A DNA stretch of 45,994 bases from Clostridium acidisoli DSM 12555 (GCF_900176305.1 NZ_FWXH01000020.1:1-45994); one strand, 5' to 3'; positions 17,774 to 27,173 are shown, counted from the first letter of the stretch. The notes: a model not told the origin generated them from the letters alone. Made by a program: numbers and translations.

Positions 17774-19051
17774 ATGAAATTCTTGACTACAGGAGAAAAA
17801 CTAAAAAGACTGAGAACTCAATTAAATTTAAAGCAAGAAGATTTAAAAAGTGAAAATGTAACTAGAGGTCTCATAAGCATGATGGAAACTGACAAAAGAG
17901 ATGTAACTTATTCTACAGCATTAAAACTTTCTGAAAAATTCAATGAAAGAGCTGAAGAACTTAATATCATTATGAACATAGATGAAGCTTATCTTATGCG
18001 TTCTCCAAAAGAAGATGCAAAATTATATTGTTTAAGAAAACTTAAAGATCCTGAGATGACAAGGGATGAAGTTGATGAAATTTTTGAAATAATTAAGGAA
18101 TTTGAACTTATAGAGGTTAAAGCAGAGGCATATTGCAAACTTGGTGAAATTTGTTTTAAAGAAAAAGATTTTGAAGAGGCTTGCAATAATTATCAAAAAG
18201 CCAGAGAAATATACATAAAAATTAAAAAGAATGAAAAATTAGGTTATGTTTATTGGAGAATGGGTTTTTGCAAGGCAGAATCTCTAAAGTATGATACTGC
18301 AATTGAATATTATCAATTAAGTCAATATTACTGTTCTTTGTATAAAGATTCTGAAACAAAAAAATTGTGTTTATATTCTTTAGCAATGAGTTATAGGAGA
18401 TTAGATAAAATAGATTTAACATTAGAAACCATCGAACAATTCTTATCTTTATGCGATGAAGTAAAAGATTATAGATTATATGTATTTGCTTATAACACAA
18501 AAGCAACCTGTTATAATTCTATAGGTGAATATGATAAAGCAATAGAAATATATAAATTTTTACTTACTAAAATTTTAGATGATAAAAGTATTCTGTTAGG
18601 ATATGTGTATAACAACTTAGGATTAAATTATTGTGCCAAAAATCAATTTGAAGAAAGTATAAAGTATTTCGAAATGGCTGAAAAAATTATAAGTGAGATG
18701 GATAAAGAATTATTATCACATACTATTATAGAAAAATCCGAGGTTTTATTAAAACAAAATCTTATTGATGAAGCAATAAAAACAATAAAGCTAGGTTTGA
18801 AATATGCAAAAGAATATAATGATTTAGAGTATTTATTAAAAGGTAATTATTTATTAGCAGACATATATAATAAAACAAATGACAATGAAAATTTAGAAAA
18901 AGTCTACCTTGATATTGTAGCTTTATTAAAACCTACTAAAAATACTGAAAAGTTTAAAGAAATTTATAATGATTTAGCACTTATGTATTTAAAACAAGGT
19001 AGAACAGATGCATGTGAACAATATTTATTGTTATCAAAAAACTTAAAATAA
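17774..19051 (+). CDS. RRNPP-type quorum-sensing regulator (XRE HTH plus TPR repeats)
   Basis: Peptide-responsive DNA-binding regulator of the Rap/NprR/PlcR/PrgX superfamily, 425 residues. Residues 5-60 form an XRE helix-turn-helix (GEKLKRLRTQLNLKQEDL, then ISMMETDKRDVTYSTALKLSE). Residues 110-425 are helical pairs with TPR spacing, such as AYCKLGEICFKEKDFEEACNN and YVYNNLGLNYCAKNQFEES. These form the peptide-binding superhelix. It resembles the clostridial QssR proteins. AAAGGTGAT precedes the ATG. A 52-codon gene for a secreted pro-peptide starts 14 bases after its stop, the standard arrangement in this superfamily. The upstream ABC/methyltransferase genes are plausible targets, but this is inference. 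Confidence 0.88.
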   Translation: MKFLTTGEKLKRLRTQLNLKQEDLKSENVTRGLISMMETDKRDVTYSTALKLSEKFNERAEELNIIMNIDEAYLMRSPKEDAKLYCLRKLKDPEMTRDEVDEIFEIIKEFELIEVKAEAYCKLGEICFKEKDFEEACNNYQKAREIYIKIKKNEKLGYVYWRMGFCKAESLKYDTAIEYYQLSQYYCSLYKDSETKKLCLYSLAMSYRRLDKIDLTLETIEQFLSLCDEVKDYRLYVFAYNTKATCYNSIGEYDKAIEIYKFLLTKILDDKSILLGYVYNNLGLNYCAKNQFEESIKYFEMAEKIISEMDKELLSHTIIEKSEVLLKQNLIDEAIKTIKLGLKYAKEYNDLEYLLKGNYLLADIYNKTNDNENLEKVYLDIVALLKPTKNTEKFKEIYNDLALMYLKQGRTDACEQYLLLSKNLK

Positions 19052-19065
19052 ATGGAGGTATCACT

Positions 19066-19224
19066 ATGAAAAATAAAATATTTAAAACCATGACTTTAGG
19101 TTTAGGATGTTTAATGTTAACTTTAACAATATCTGCTGGTGTATTAAATAATAATACGAAAAATACAAATACGAACAAAAACTCTTATATATTTCATGTT
19201 GATATGGAATCACCAAACGGTTAA
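19066..19224 (+). CDS. Candidate quorum-sensing pro-peptide cognate to the RRNPP regulator
   Basis: A 52-residue reading frame directly after the regulator gene, with ATGGAGGT placed 7 bases before its ATG. The N-terminus is a classic signal peptide: MKNKIFKTM, then a hydrophobic core GLGCLMLTLTI and a small-residue cleavage region (SAG). A polar Asn/Thr/Lys linker follows, and the C-terminus is SYIFHVDMESPNG, where the mature signal would lie. RRNPP pheromones (PapR, NprX, Phr, clostridial Qsp) are made this way: Sec export, proteolysis, re-import by an oligopeptide permease. The exact mature peptide cannot be read from sequence. A strong terminator ends the transcript 17 bases later. Confidence 0.8.
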   Translation: MKNKIFKTMTLGLGCLMLTLTISAGVLNNNTKNTNTNKNSYIFHVDMESPNG

Positions 19225-19240
19225 TTAAAAAACATATTAA

Positions 19241-19287
19241 AAAAACCATATAAAATGATGTTTCATTCATTTTATATGGTTTTTTTA
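19241..19287 (+). terminator. Terminator after the RRNPP-peptide pair
   Basis: An 18-bp stem (19241-19258 with 19267-19284, core CCATATAAAATGA) closes an 8-base loop and runs into a T-tract. It defines the end of the regulator-peptide transcript. Confidence 0.9.
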
Positions 19288-19347
19288 GTTATTTGTAAAA
19301 GCACAATAAATTTGCTAGAATGAAAATAAGGCAAAAAATTTCTTTTA

Positions 19348-19376
19348 TTGCTTTTTTTATAAACATAGTGTAATAT
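19348..19376 (+). promoter_or_regulatory. Promoter of the 66-residue membrane protein gene
   Basis: TTGCTT (19348-19353), 17-base spacer, TAATAT (19371-19376), 40 bases before the ATG. Confidence 0.5.
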
Positions 19377-19415
19377 TTATATAGAACAGTAAATAAATAT
19401 TATGGCGGTGAAAAA

Positions 19416-19616
19416 ATGAAAGATAAAAAAATGGGTATGTGTATAACAGGTATTACTGTTATTTTATTTATAATAGACGCTGCAATTTGTTTTGTAGAAA
19501 GAGATATAAAAGGAATAAATATGTTAGTTATTTGTTTCTTATGTATTGTAATTGTAATTGTTTTTGAATATAAGAAGTTCTCGAAAACTAGAGATGATAA
19601 AAATAAAAAAATATAG
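19416..19616 (+). CDS. Small membrane protein of unknown function
   Basis: A 66-residue protein with two hydrophobic helices (about residues 9-26 and 34-50) separated by a charged turn (ERDIKG) and ending in a highly charged Lys/Asp tail. GGCGGTG lies 7 bases before the ATG and a promoter-like pair lies upstream, which supports expression as a single gene. No family recognised. It stands between the quorum-sensing pair and a convergent STAS-like gene, with nothing to tie it to either. Confidence 0.6.
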   Translation: MKDKKMGMCITGITVILFIIDAAICFVERDIKGINMLVICFLCIVIVIVFEYKKFSKTRDDKNKKI

Positions 19617-19711
19617 CATGGTCATCCACACTATATTTTATGATAAAAAGTAAAACTAAATATAAAATATTTAAATTTTGCTTTTTGGGAAGGCACATAA
19701 ATTTAATAATA

Positions 19712-19987
19712 TTAAACTAAAGTTGTTCCATTTATTACTCTATTATAATTATCAATTGCTACCAAATTTTTAACTTTAATGTTTTCAAAGGATTTGCCCC
19801 TGTTTTGAGTGTAAAGCATATCTGAAAAAAGGTTATAGAAAAAAGTAGTAGGTACGTCACTTACACCACTAAAATCAAGAACTATAGTTTCATTACCTGA
19901 AGTCTTAAAATTGCTTTTTAGTAAAATTGCATCAGCACATGTGAAGTTTTCACCAATAACGTTTTTTACATTAATCACTTTTTCCAT
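19712..19987 (-). CDS. STAS-like domain protein (DUF4325)
   Basis: A 91-residue cytoplasmic protein. The central stretch ETIVLDFSGVSDVPTTFFYNLF matches the STAS-like DUF4325 pattern of a beta strand, the DFSGV turn and a helix, related in fold to anti-sigma-factor antagonists. The family is often found with histidine-kinase-like ATPases, but none is nearby, so its partner is unknown. GGAGGA precedes the ATG on the minus strand. It has a consensus-perfect promoter upstream, which suggests strong constitutive expression. It is divergent from pgi. Confidence 0.7.
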   Translation of the reverse strand: MEKVINVKNVIGENFTCADAILLKSNFKTSGNETIVLDFSGVSDVPTTFFYNLFSDMLYTQNRGKSFENIKVKNLVAIDNYNRVINGTTLV

Positions 19988-20045
19988 AATAAAATCCTCC
20001 TAATAACTTTTAATATTTTAATAACTGTATTACTTCTATGAAACT

Positions 20046-20074
20046 ATTATATAACAGATACAACTGATTGTCAA
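20046..20074 (-). promoter_or_regulatory. Consensus-perfect promoter of the DUF4325 gene
   Basis: On the minus strand: TTGACA (20074-20069), 17-base spacer, TATAAT (20051-20046). Both hexamers match the sigma-A consensus exactly. Confidence 0.85.
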
Positions 20075-20177
20075 ACTTTTAACAATAAAATAACAAAAAA
20101 TTTTTTAAAAAAATATGCAAATATTTGAAAACGAATTCAAAGAAACAGCATTTATTAGGTTAAATTTTGTTAATAAC

Positions 20178-20206
20178 TTGATTTATTTTTCCATTTAGAC
20201 TAAAAT
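20178..20206 (+). promoter_or_regulatory. Probable pgi promoter
   Basis: TTGATT (20178-20183), 17-base spacer, TAAAAT (20201-20206), 45 bases before the pgi ATG. Confidence 0.6.
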
Positions 20207-20251
20207 TTCAATTAGTGAAAACTTTAAAAACTTATATTGGAGGTTACATAC

Positions 20252-21601
20252 ATGGAAAATAATTTAAAATTGGATTTAAAAAATACTAAACCATATCTTA
20301 AGGAAAATGAAATTGATAATTTAAAAGCACTTGTAAACACAGCACACGACACACTTCATAATGGAACTGGTGCAGGAAATGAATACATAGGATGGATTGA
20401 TCTGCCCGTTAATTATGATAAAAAAGAGTTTGCTAGAATAAAAGAAGCTGCTAAAAAAATAAAAAATGATTCTGATGCTCTTATAGTTATAGGAATTGGT
20501 GGATCATATTTAGGAGCTAGAGCAGCTATCGAAATGCTTTCACATTCATTTTCTTACAGTATAGATAGTGAAACTAGAAAAAACCCTGAAATATATTATT
20601 GTGGAAATAACATCAGCTCTACTTATTTAACAGATTTGTTAGAAGCTGTTAAAAATAAAGATATATCTGTTAATGTTATATCAAAATCAGGTACAACAAC
20701 TGAGCCTGCTATAGCATTTAGAGTATTTAGAGAACTTCTTGAAAAGAAATACGGAGTTGAAGAAGCAAGAAAGAGAATATATGCAACTACAGATGCTGAA
20801 AAAGGTGCATTAAAAACTTTGGCTGATAAAGAAGGATATGAAACATTTGTTGTTCCAGACAATGTTGGTGGAAGATTTTCAGTATTAACAGCTGTTGGCC
20901 TCTTACCTATAGCAGCTGCAGGAATAGACATTGATAGCATGATGAAAGGTGCTGCTGATGCAAGAGAGGTTTATTCAAATCCTGATATAACAAAAAATGA
21001 ATGTTATCAATATGCAGCAGCAAGAAATGCACTTTACAGAAAAGGAAAAACAATAGAAATAATGGTTAATTTTGAACCAGCACTACATTATTTTGGTGAA
21101 TGGTTAAAACAATTATTTGGAGAAAGTGAAGGAAAAGATAATAAGGGAATATTCCCAGCAGCAGCAGATTTTTCTACTGATCTTCATTCAATGGGACAAT
21201 ATATACAAGAAGGTTTAAGAAATATATTTGAAACATTTATAAATGTAGAAAATCCAAGAAAAGAACTTACTATTGGAACTGATGCTGAAAATCTTGATGG
21301 ATTAAACTTCTTAAGTGGAAAAACAGTTGATTTTGTTAATAAGCAAGCATTTAGAGGAACTGTTTTAGCACATAATGATGGAGGTATTCCAGTAGTAGTT
21401 GTTAACGTACCAGAGCTTACACCTTATTATTTCGGACAGCTTGTTTATTTCTTTGAAAAAGCTTGTGGAATAAGTGGGTATTTACTTGGTGTAAATCCAT
21501 TTAATCAACCTGGAGTTGAAGCATACAAGAAAAACATGTTTGCTCTTCTTGGAAAGCCTGGCTATGAAGATTTAAAGAGCGAATTAGAAGCAAAACTTTA
21601 A
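20252..21601 (+). CDS. pgi: Glucose-6-phosphate isomerase
   Basis: Interconverts glucose 6-phosphate and fructose 6-phosphate in glycolysis and gluconeogenesis. It has 449 residues, the normal length of the Bacillus/Clostridium type. Sugar-phosphate isomerase (SIS) motifs are plain: [14 protein letters not shown] near residue 76, [11 protein letters not shown] near 145, and [14 protein letters not shown] near 286 with the catalytic Glu. The track of frame extends to a TTG at 20237, but that TTGGAGG is the ribosome binding site and ATG 20252 is the start. Monocistronic, with its own promoter and terminator. A pullulanase lies downstream on the other strand, so glucan-derived sugar phosphate metabolism is clustered here. 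Confidence 0.97.
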   Translation: MENNLKLDLKNTKPYLKENEIDNLKALVNTAHDTLHNGTGAGNEYIGWIDLPVNYDKKEFARIKEAAKKIKNDSDALIVIGIGGSYLGARAAIEMLSHSFSYSIDSETRKNPEIYYCGNNISSTYLTDLLEAVKNKDISVNVISKSGTTTEPAIAFRVFRELLEKKYGVEEARKRIYATTDAEKGALKTLADKEGYETFVVPDNVGGRFSVLTAVGLLPIAAAGIDIDSMMKGAADAREVYSNPDITKNECYQYAAARNALYRKGKTIEIMVNFEPALHYFGEWLKQLFGESEGKDNKGIFPAAADFSTDLHSMGQYIQEGLRNIFETFINVENPRKELTIGTDAENLDGLNFLSGKTVDFVNKQAFRGTVLAHNDGGIPVVVVNVPELTPYYFGQLVYFFEKACGISGYLLGVNPFNQPGVEAYKKNMFALLGKPGYEDLKSELEAKL

Positions 21602-21620
21602 GATTAACAAAAAAAATAAC

Positions 21621-21646
21621 ATCCTGCCTCTAGGGGCAGGATTTTT
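21621..21646 (+). terminator. pgi terminator
   Basis: ATCCTGCC (21621-21628) pairs with GGCAGGAT (21635-21642), followed by TTTTT. Confidence 0.9.
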
Positions 21647-21662
21647 AAGATGGTGATTAAAT

Positions 21663-22112
21663 TTGAGGATAATAGTTGATGCAGATGCCTGCCCAGGAAG
21701 AGATCTAATAGAAAAAGCAGGAAAAGAAAACTCTGTTGAAGTTATAATGTATTGTGATATTAATCATGTATTAAAAAGTGATTACAGTACTATTATTTAT
21801 GCAGACAGTGGATATCAAAGTGTTGATATGAAAATAGTAAATGCCGTAAGAAAAGATGATATTGTAATAACTCAGGATTTTGGGGTGGCAGCTATGGTTT
21901 TGCCTAAAAATGCCTATGCAATAAGTCCTAAAGGAAATGTATATACGGATGAAAATATAGAAAGACTACTTTTTGAAAGACATATAAGTCAAAAGGTAAG
22001 AAAAGGTGGAGGAAAAACCTCAAATCCTAAAAAAAGAAAAAACGAAGACAATCAGCGTTTATATGATTCATTAATTAGGATTATTAATGAGATTTCTCTT
22101 AAGACATATTAA
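21663..22112 (+). CDS. YaiI/YqxD family protein (DUF188)
   Basis: A 149-residue member of the UPF0178 family, which has a PIN-like fold and may be a nuclease; the function is not established. The N-terminus RIIVDADACPG is the family signature, and TQDFGVAAMVLPKNA and a basic GGGKTSNPKKRKNE segment are also typical. The start is TTG 21663, since the family begins directly at this RII(V/I)DADAC motif, with GGTGA 7 bases upstream. It lies 17 bases past the pgi terminator and its stop overlaps the convergent pullulanase stop by 4 bases. Confidence 0.88.
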   Translation: MRIIVDADACPGRDLIEKAGKENSVEVIMYCDINHVLKSDYSTIIYADSGYQSVDMKIVNAVRKDDIVITQDFGVAAMVLPKNAYAISPKGNVYTDENIERLLFERHISQKVRKGGGKTSNPKKRKNEDNQRLYDSLIRIINEISLKTY

Positions 22113-24250
22113 AAATTGTTATATAACACACTGACACTTATACCTTCTGCAAAAAACAATCCATTATGTGTACTTATAGGGTTATTACTAATACCATATT
22201 TGTTTCCTATAAGATTCCAATTGCCAGAAGGTAGTTTTATTTGCTCAGAATATTTGTTAGCATTATAAATTACAACTATATTTTTAAAGGAATCCTCATT
22301 AACTTTATTTCTTATAACAAAAGCAACGGTATTTTTAGAAGGTATAAATAAAAATTCAATACTGTCTTTTATTTCATTAAGGGAACTTAACCTAAAAGAA
22401 GGATGATTTTTTCTTAAATTTATAAATGATTGTGTATAGTTAACAACTTCCTCATACTTGTCTTTTCTGTCCCAATCAACAGAATTAAGAGAATCTGGTG
22501 AGTCAAAAGAGTTATCAAGTCCATTTTTAGTAACTAAAAATTCTAAGCCGGAGGAGAGCATAGGTACACCTTGAGAGGTAAATAAAATTCCGATTGCAAA
22601 TTTTACTCTGTCTATTTTTTCTATCTCGGATTCAAGGCTGTTTGTAAAATTTAATTTGTCCCAAAGGGTGTTATTGTCATGACAAGTAATGTAATTTATG
22701 CTTTGTGTTGGAGAAGAAAAAGGACCACTTATGAAATCAGAATATTTAATGCAGCCTGTAACTGCAAGCATTACCCCATTTTCAAGCCCTTCCTTTCCAT
22801 TTATGAAACCTTCATCGTATCTAGAAAATACACTTCCTTTTAATAAATCTCTAGTTATATCATTAAAGAAACCTATATCGGGCATATCTAATGAGTTAGA
22901 TATGATTGCTTTCTTTTCTTTAGGAAGATTTGTACCAAGATCCCAGCCTTCTCCATAAACCATTATATTTTTGGGTAGTTTATGCTTTATAGTATTTATA
23001 GTATCAATGTCATGAATGCCCATTAAATCGAATCTAAAGCCGTCAATATGATATTCCTCATGCCAGTATAAAACGGAATCAATGATAAATCTCTTCATCA
23101 TAAGGTTTTCAGAAGCAGTATCATTTCCACAACTAGTACCATTAGATAAAGAACCATCATCATTATACCTGAAATAATATCCAGGGAAAATTAATTCAAA
23201 ATTACTTTCGTTAACATTAAAAACGTGATTATATACCACATCCATGTTAACGCAAATACCATTTTTATGAAAGGAATAAATCATTTCCTTTAACTCTTTT
23301 ATCCTACAACAAGGATTGTATGGATCTGTAGAATAACTGCCTTCAGGTGTGTTATAATTTTGTGGATCATAACCCCAATTGTATTTAATGGGGTTTTTTT
23401 CATCTGTGCTTTTAAAGGAGAAATCAAACATTGGCATTATCTGAACATGAGTTATACCAAGATTTTTAAGATAAGCAAGGCCTGTTGGTCTCATATTGTG
23501 TGTATGGGTGTTTTCCTCAGTAAGACCTAAAAATTTTCCTTTATTATTTATAAATGAGTTTGGATTTATACTAATGTCTCTTACGTTTAATTCGTATATT
23601 ATGGCATCAGTATAATTCTCATATTTAGGGGATACATCTTTTGAGAAAGAAGCAGGATTTGTATCTTTTAAATCTATTATAGCACCTCTTTGTCCATTTA
23701 TCCCTACAGCTTTGGCATATGGATCAACAACTTCATTAACGTTATTGTATACATCTACCTCATAGGTATAGAAACTTCCTTTTAAATCTTTATTAACACG
23801 TGCAAACCATATGCCATGAGCTGTTTCTGTCATTTTTATCCTAACTCGAATGGAACTTAAATCTGAAGCATCACCATCTTTATATAGTAGTAGACTAACT
23901 GAAATGGCAGCAGGAGACCAAAGCCTAAAGTCAGAATAACTTTCATTATAGTCAAGGCCAAGAGTATCTAGCGTAAAAAAACGACCATTAAATTCTTCGG
24001 AAGAAAATAGTTTAAAATAATCACAATTGGTAAAAATATTATCATTATAATATAAGGTAGATTTATATTTTATATTTATCTCCTCTGACAATAGAAGAGT
24101 AATTATGTTATTATTATTATAATGAAAATTAATATTTATATATTTATTGCCATTTTTTAAATAAAATTGTGTTGAATTAAAATCTGATATATTATCTACA
24201 ACGCAGTTTACAGTTTTAAAATTGATTATAGATGCTTTAAATATATTCAA
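22109..24250 (-). CDS. pulA: Type I pullulanase (intracellular debranching enzyme)
   Basis: Hydrolyses alpha-1,6 branches in pullulan, glycogen or maltodextrin. It has 713 residues, close to Bacillus AmyX. An N-terminal CBM48-type domain (FRLWSPAAISVSLLLY near 107) precedes a GH13 barrel. The type I pullulanase signature YNWGYDP is present near residue 285. The four GH13 regions are DVVYNH near 337, GFRFDLMG with nucleophile Asp near 405, VYGEGWDL with acid Glu near 433, and TCHDN near 523. No signal peptide is seen, so it acts in the cytoplasm on stored glycogen or imported dextrins. The start is a TTG preceded by GGAGGG at 6 bases. Convergent with the DUF188 gene. Confidence 0.95.
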   Translation of the reverse strand: MNIFKASIINFKTVNCVVDNISDFNSTQFYLKNGNKYININFHYNNNNIITLLLSEEINIKYKSTLYYNDNIFTNCDYFKLFSSEEFNGRFFTLDTLGLDYNESYSDFRLWSPAAISVSLLLYKDGDASDLSSIRVRIKMTETAHGIWFARVNKDLKGSFYTYEVDVYNNVNEVVDPYAKAVGINGQRGAIIDLKDTNPASFSKDVSPKYENYTDAIIYELNVRDISINPNSFINNKGKFLGLTEENTHTHNMRPTGLAYLKNLGITHVQIMPMFDFSFKSTDEKNPIKYNWGYDPQNYNTPEGSYSTDPYNPCCRIKELKEMIYSFHKNGICVNMDVVYNHVFNVNESNFELIFPGYYFRYNDDGSLSNGTSCGNDTASENLMMKRFIIDSVLYWHEEYHIDGFRFDLMGIHDIDTINTIKHKLPKNIMVYGEGWDLGTNLPKEKKAIISNSLDMPDIGFFNDITRDLLKGSVFSRYDEGFINGKEGLENGVMLAVTGCIKYSDFISGPFSSPTQSINYITCHDNNTLWDKLNFTNSLESEIEKIDRVKFAIGILFTSQGVPMLSSGLEFLVTKNGLDNSFDSPDSLNSVDWDRKDKYEEVVNYTQSFINLRKNHPSFRLSSLNEIKDSIEFLFIPSKNTVAFVIRNKVNEDSFKNIVVIYNANKYSEQIKLPSGNWNLIGNKYGISNNPISTHNGLFFAEGISVSVLYNNF

Positions 24251-24384
24251 ATTAAACCCTCCTGTATTTTAGAAGAATGAACGATTTTGCTTCAAACTCC
24301 GCATATTTATATAAATATAGAAAATTCTGATATATATGTCTATAATTATATTAGTAGAAAAGAAAAGAAATGTAAATAAAAAAC

Positions 24385-24414
24385 TTGTTACAGATAATGG
24401 AAATATAGTATAAT
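24385..24414 (+). promoter_or_regulatory. Promoter of the seven-repeat protein gene
   Basis: TTGTTA (24385-24390), 18-base spacer, TATAAT (24409-24414), 35 bases before the ATG, in the divergent region shared with pulA. Confidence 0.65.
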
Positions 24415-24448
24415 GAAAAAAGATTATAATAACAGGGGATGAAGATTT

Positions 24449-26455
24449 ATGAATGAGTTTGAAATTAAATTTAATATAGAAAGTCCTCAAAGTTCTAATG
24501 ATGAGATTGTAATTTGCGTTGGAGATATATTGGAGGAGGGCCTGCTGTATAAATACTTTGTTGGATTAGGTGGAAAATGGAATCTTTTAAAAGATTTTTC
24601 TAAGGACACAGAAGTAAAATGGAAGCCTGAAGAAGATGGTATTTACACTATAATGATACAAGCACGTAAAGAAAATGAAAATAAACCTTTTAATTATCTA
24701 AGCAAAACTCAATATACAATTGGAAATATTAAAGACAAATTTACGGAACAGATAATTTTAGATAAAAAAGAGCTAACAGTAGGAGAAAAAATAACTGCTA
24801 AAGTGGAAACTTCGGGTAAAGGCATGTTATTTAAATATGAAATTAGGCAAGATAATAATTGGATACTACTTAAGGACTACAGTGCTGACGATATGATAAC
24901 GTGGACAGTAACTAAAGTAGGAGAACAGGAATTAATTGTACAGTGCAAACAGATGGATTCAAAGGAAAAATATGATTATATCGAAAGCATACAATTTAAC
25001 GTACTTCCTATAGATAAGATTGAAATAAGTGACTTTAGATGCCTTACAGAAGAGTTATTAATGGACACGGAAATTACATTTGAAGTGGATATAAAATATG
25101 ATGATAGCAGACTCGTATTGTATAAATTTGTTAAAATTGATGCAGAGGGACATGCTGAATGCATACAAAATTATTCTACAAAAAGAAGAGTAAGTTACAT
25201 AGAGAAAAGTTTTGGAGATTTCAAAATTTTATGTATGGTTAAAGATATGTACTCCCCTGCAGAATATGATGAGAGAGCAATAATAGTATATAATGTGAAA
25301 AAATATAGAAAAGTTAAGGTTAAGAGTTTTACTACGGATGTTTCCTCGCCACAATCCACTGAAAGTGAGATAAATTTTAAAGCAATAGTTAATGGCGGAA
25401 GAAATCTTTTGTATAGATATGTCATACAAGGACTGGAGAGTAAGGATTCTGGATATATAAAAAAGGACAGTTTTACATGGAAACCTAAGGAAGCAGGTGC
25501 CTATAAAATCACACTAATGGTTAAGGACGCAGCCTATGAAGGTGACTTTGAAGATAAAGCTGAGATGGATTTTGATATTGATGAAATTAATTATGATCCA
25601 GTAGTTATAAAAGAAATTATAAAAGACAAAAAATCTAAACTTTTAGTTGGTGACACTATAAACATAAAGGCTATAGCAGAAGGTGGAAGTGACCTTAGAT
25701 ATTCATTTAATGTAAAAGATGCAGAAGGAAAATTAGAAAAAATATCTTATGGAACATGTAATTGGGTTAATTACACTGCTGAAAAGTCTGGTGCTTATGA
25801 ACTTGAGGTTAGAGTTAAGGACAAATTCTCTAAAAAAGAATATGATAGCCATAGCTTTGTATATCTAGAGGCACTTAATTACATACCAGCAAGTATTGAT
25901 TATATACTGTTACCTTATAACGATCATTATATGGTAGGCGATAAAATAGAACTTACTGTTATATCGGAGAATACAAGAAATGTTATAAATAAATATACAC
26001 TGAAAATAAATGATAGGATAGTTGAAGAAACTCAATATATAAGTGATACAAGGTATATATTTACACCTAAATTTGCTGGATTTTACGAAGTTGAGATATT
26101 CACAAAAAATAAAGGTAGCGACAAGATTTTTGATTGCAAAAAAAATGTAAAGCTTAGAGTGTTTGATGCGTTACCTATAACTAATACTTCAATAGAATGT
26201 GATAAACTTAAGATAATTGTCAATGAAAGTATTAATTTCAGCGTTTCTTGTGATGGTGGAAGAGAAGTTGGATATGAGTTTTATTTGTTTGAAAATGGTG
26301 AATGGAGTCTTGTACAAAAATACAGTAGAAAAAGTTATTATACATTTATACCATTCAGCACTGGATATTATAAGATTCTTGTTTTAAGTAAAAGCCAATT
26401 TAAAAAAATTGCATATGAAGATTATACTATTTTGGAATTTGAGGTAGAAAAATAG
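24449..26455 (+). CDS. Seven-repeat beta-sandwich protein (triple-tyrosine-motif/Ig-like)
   Basis: A 668-residue protein built of seven tandem units of about 95 residues, starting near residues 1, 92, 186, 284, 380, 478 and 573. Each unit has the same order: a GD/GE-I-x-(I/A)-x-A strand, a Y-K/R-Y/F strand, W-x-x-L/K-x-Y-S, then a W/F-x-P-x-x-x-G-x-Y turn and a final V-K-D/K strand. This matches clostridial proteins annotated with Y_Y_Y (triple tyrosine) domains, an Ig-like fold. There is no signal peptide, membrane segment or sortase signal, so secretion is not evident. AGGGGATGAAG precedes the ATG. A lytic transglycosylase gene follows 63 bases on, which suggests a shared cell-wall role. 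Exact function unknown. Confidence 0.75.
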   Translation: MNEFEIKFNIESPQSSNDEIVICVGDILEEGLLYKYFVGLGGKWNLLKDFSKDTEVKWKPEEDGIYTIMIQARKENENKPFNYLSKTQYTIGNIKDKFTEQIILDKKELTVGEKITAKVETSGKGMLFKYEIRQDNNWILLKDYSADDMITWTVTKVGEQELIVQCKQMDSKEKYDYIESIQFNVLPIDKIEISDFRCLTEELLMDTEITFEVDIKYDDSRLVLYKFVKIDAEGHAECIQNYSTKRRVSYIEKSFGDFKILCMVKDMYSPAEYDERAIIVYNVKKYRKVKVKSFTTDVSSPQSTESEINFKAIVNGGRNLLYRYVIQGLESKDSGYIKKDSFTWKPKEAGAYKITLMVKDAAYEGDFEDKAEMDFDIDEINYDPVVIKEIIKDKKSKLLVGDTINIKAIAEGGSDLRYSFNVKDAEGKLEKISYGTCNWVNYTAEKSGAYELEVRVKDKFSKKEYDSHSFVYLEALNYIPASIDYILLPYNDHYMVGDKIELTVISENTRNVINKYTLKINDRIVEETQYISDTRYIFTPKFAGFYEVEIFTKNKGSDKIFDCKKNVKLRVFDALPITNTSIECDKLKIIVNESINFSVSCDGGREVGYEFYLFENGEWSLVQKYSRKSYYTFIPFSTGYYKILVLSKSQFKKIAYEDYTILEFEVEK

Positions 26456-26518
26456 TAATAATAATTGTATAATTAAAGAATATGAATAAAATTTTATAGC
26501 AAAAAGTAGGGTGAGTTT

Positions 26519-27160
26519 ATGGAAACAAATAATGTAACGAGTACACTTCAATTAGAGATAATGAATGAAATGCTTAAAATTTTATCTCAAAATAATTCAT
26601 CAAGTGAAAATAACTCTGATTATAATTCAGATGACTTTAATAGTGTTCTTGAAAGTGCATTAAGTGGTAGCCAAACTGAGAATCAAAATATTGATTTAAG
26701 CAAACTTCCGCCACTAAAAAGTAGAGATGCTATTAATACAGATGTTAAATATGATGTTAGTGTAGGAAATTTAAGCATAGATCAAGCAGTTGACAATGCT
26801 TCAAAAAAATATGGAGTAGATAAGAATCTTATTTTGGCAGTAATAAAACAAGAGTCTTCCTTTAATCCAAATTCTACATCTGGAGTTGGTGCCATGGGAC
26901 TTATGCAGTTAATGCCAGAAACTGCAAGTGAACTTGGTGTAAAAAATGCTTATGATGTAAATCAAAATGTAGATGGAGGAACAAAATACCTAAAAAGTCT
27001 TTTGGATACGTTTGGTAATTACAAAATGGCTGTAGCTGCATATAATGCTGGACCAGGTGCGGTTCAAAAAAGTGGTGGGGATATTAGTAAACTTCCTAGT
27101 GAAACTAGAAACTATGTTACTAAAGTTTCAGGTTATTATAATAACAATACTAATGTTTAG
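26519..27160 (+). CDS. Lytic transglycosylase (SLT family)
   Basis: Cleaves peptidoglycan glycan strands with formation of anhydro-muramyl ends. It has 213 residues. The first 85 are polar, Ser/Asn-rich and probably disordered. The C-terminal 120 form a Slt/LT domain with [13 protein letters not shown] (catalytic Glu112), [18 protein letters not shown] and [12 protein letters not shown]. No signal peptide or lipobox is visible, as in several clostridial and phage-like SLT proteins, so how it reaches the wall is unclear. AGGGTGAG precedes the ATG. It follows the seven-repeat gene and ends in a strong terminator, so the two likely share a transcript. Confidence 0.88.
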   Translation: METNNVTSTLQLEIMNEMLKILSQNNSSSENNSDYNSDDFNSVLESALSGSQTENQNIDLSKLPPLKSRDAINTDVKYDVSVGNLSIDQAVDNASKKYGVDKNLILAVIKQESSFNPNSTSGVGAMGLMQLMPETASELGVKNAYDVNQNVDGGTKYLKSLLDTFGNYKMAVAAYNAGPGAVQKSGGDISKLPSETRNYVTKVSGYYNNNTNV

Positions 27161-27173
27161 CTAATTTAACGGA

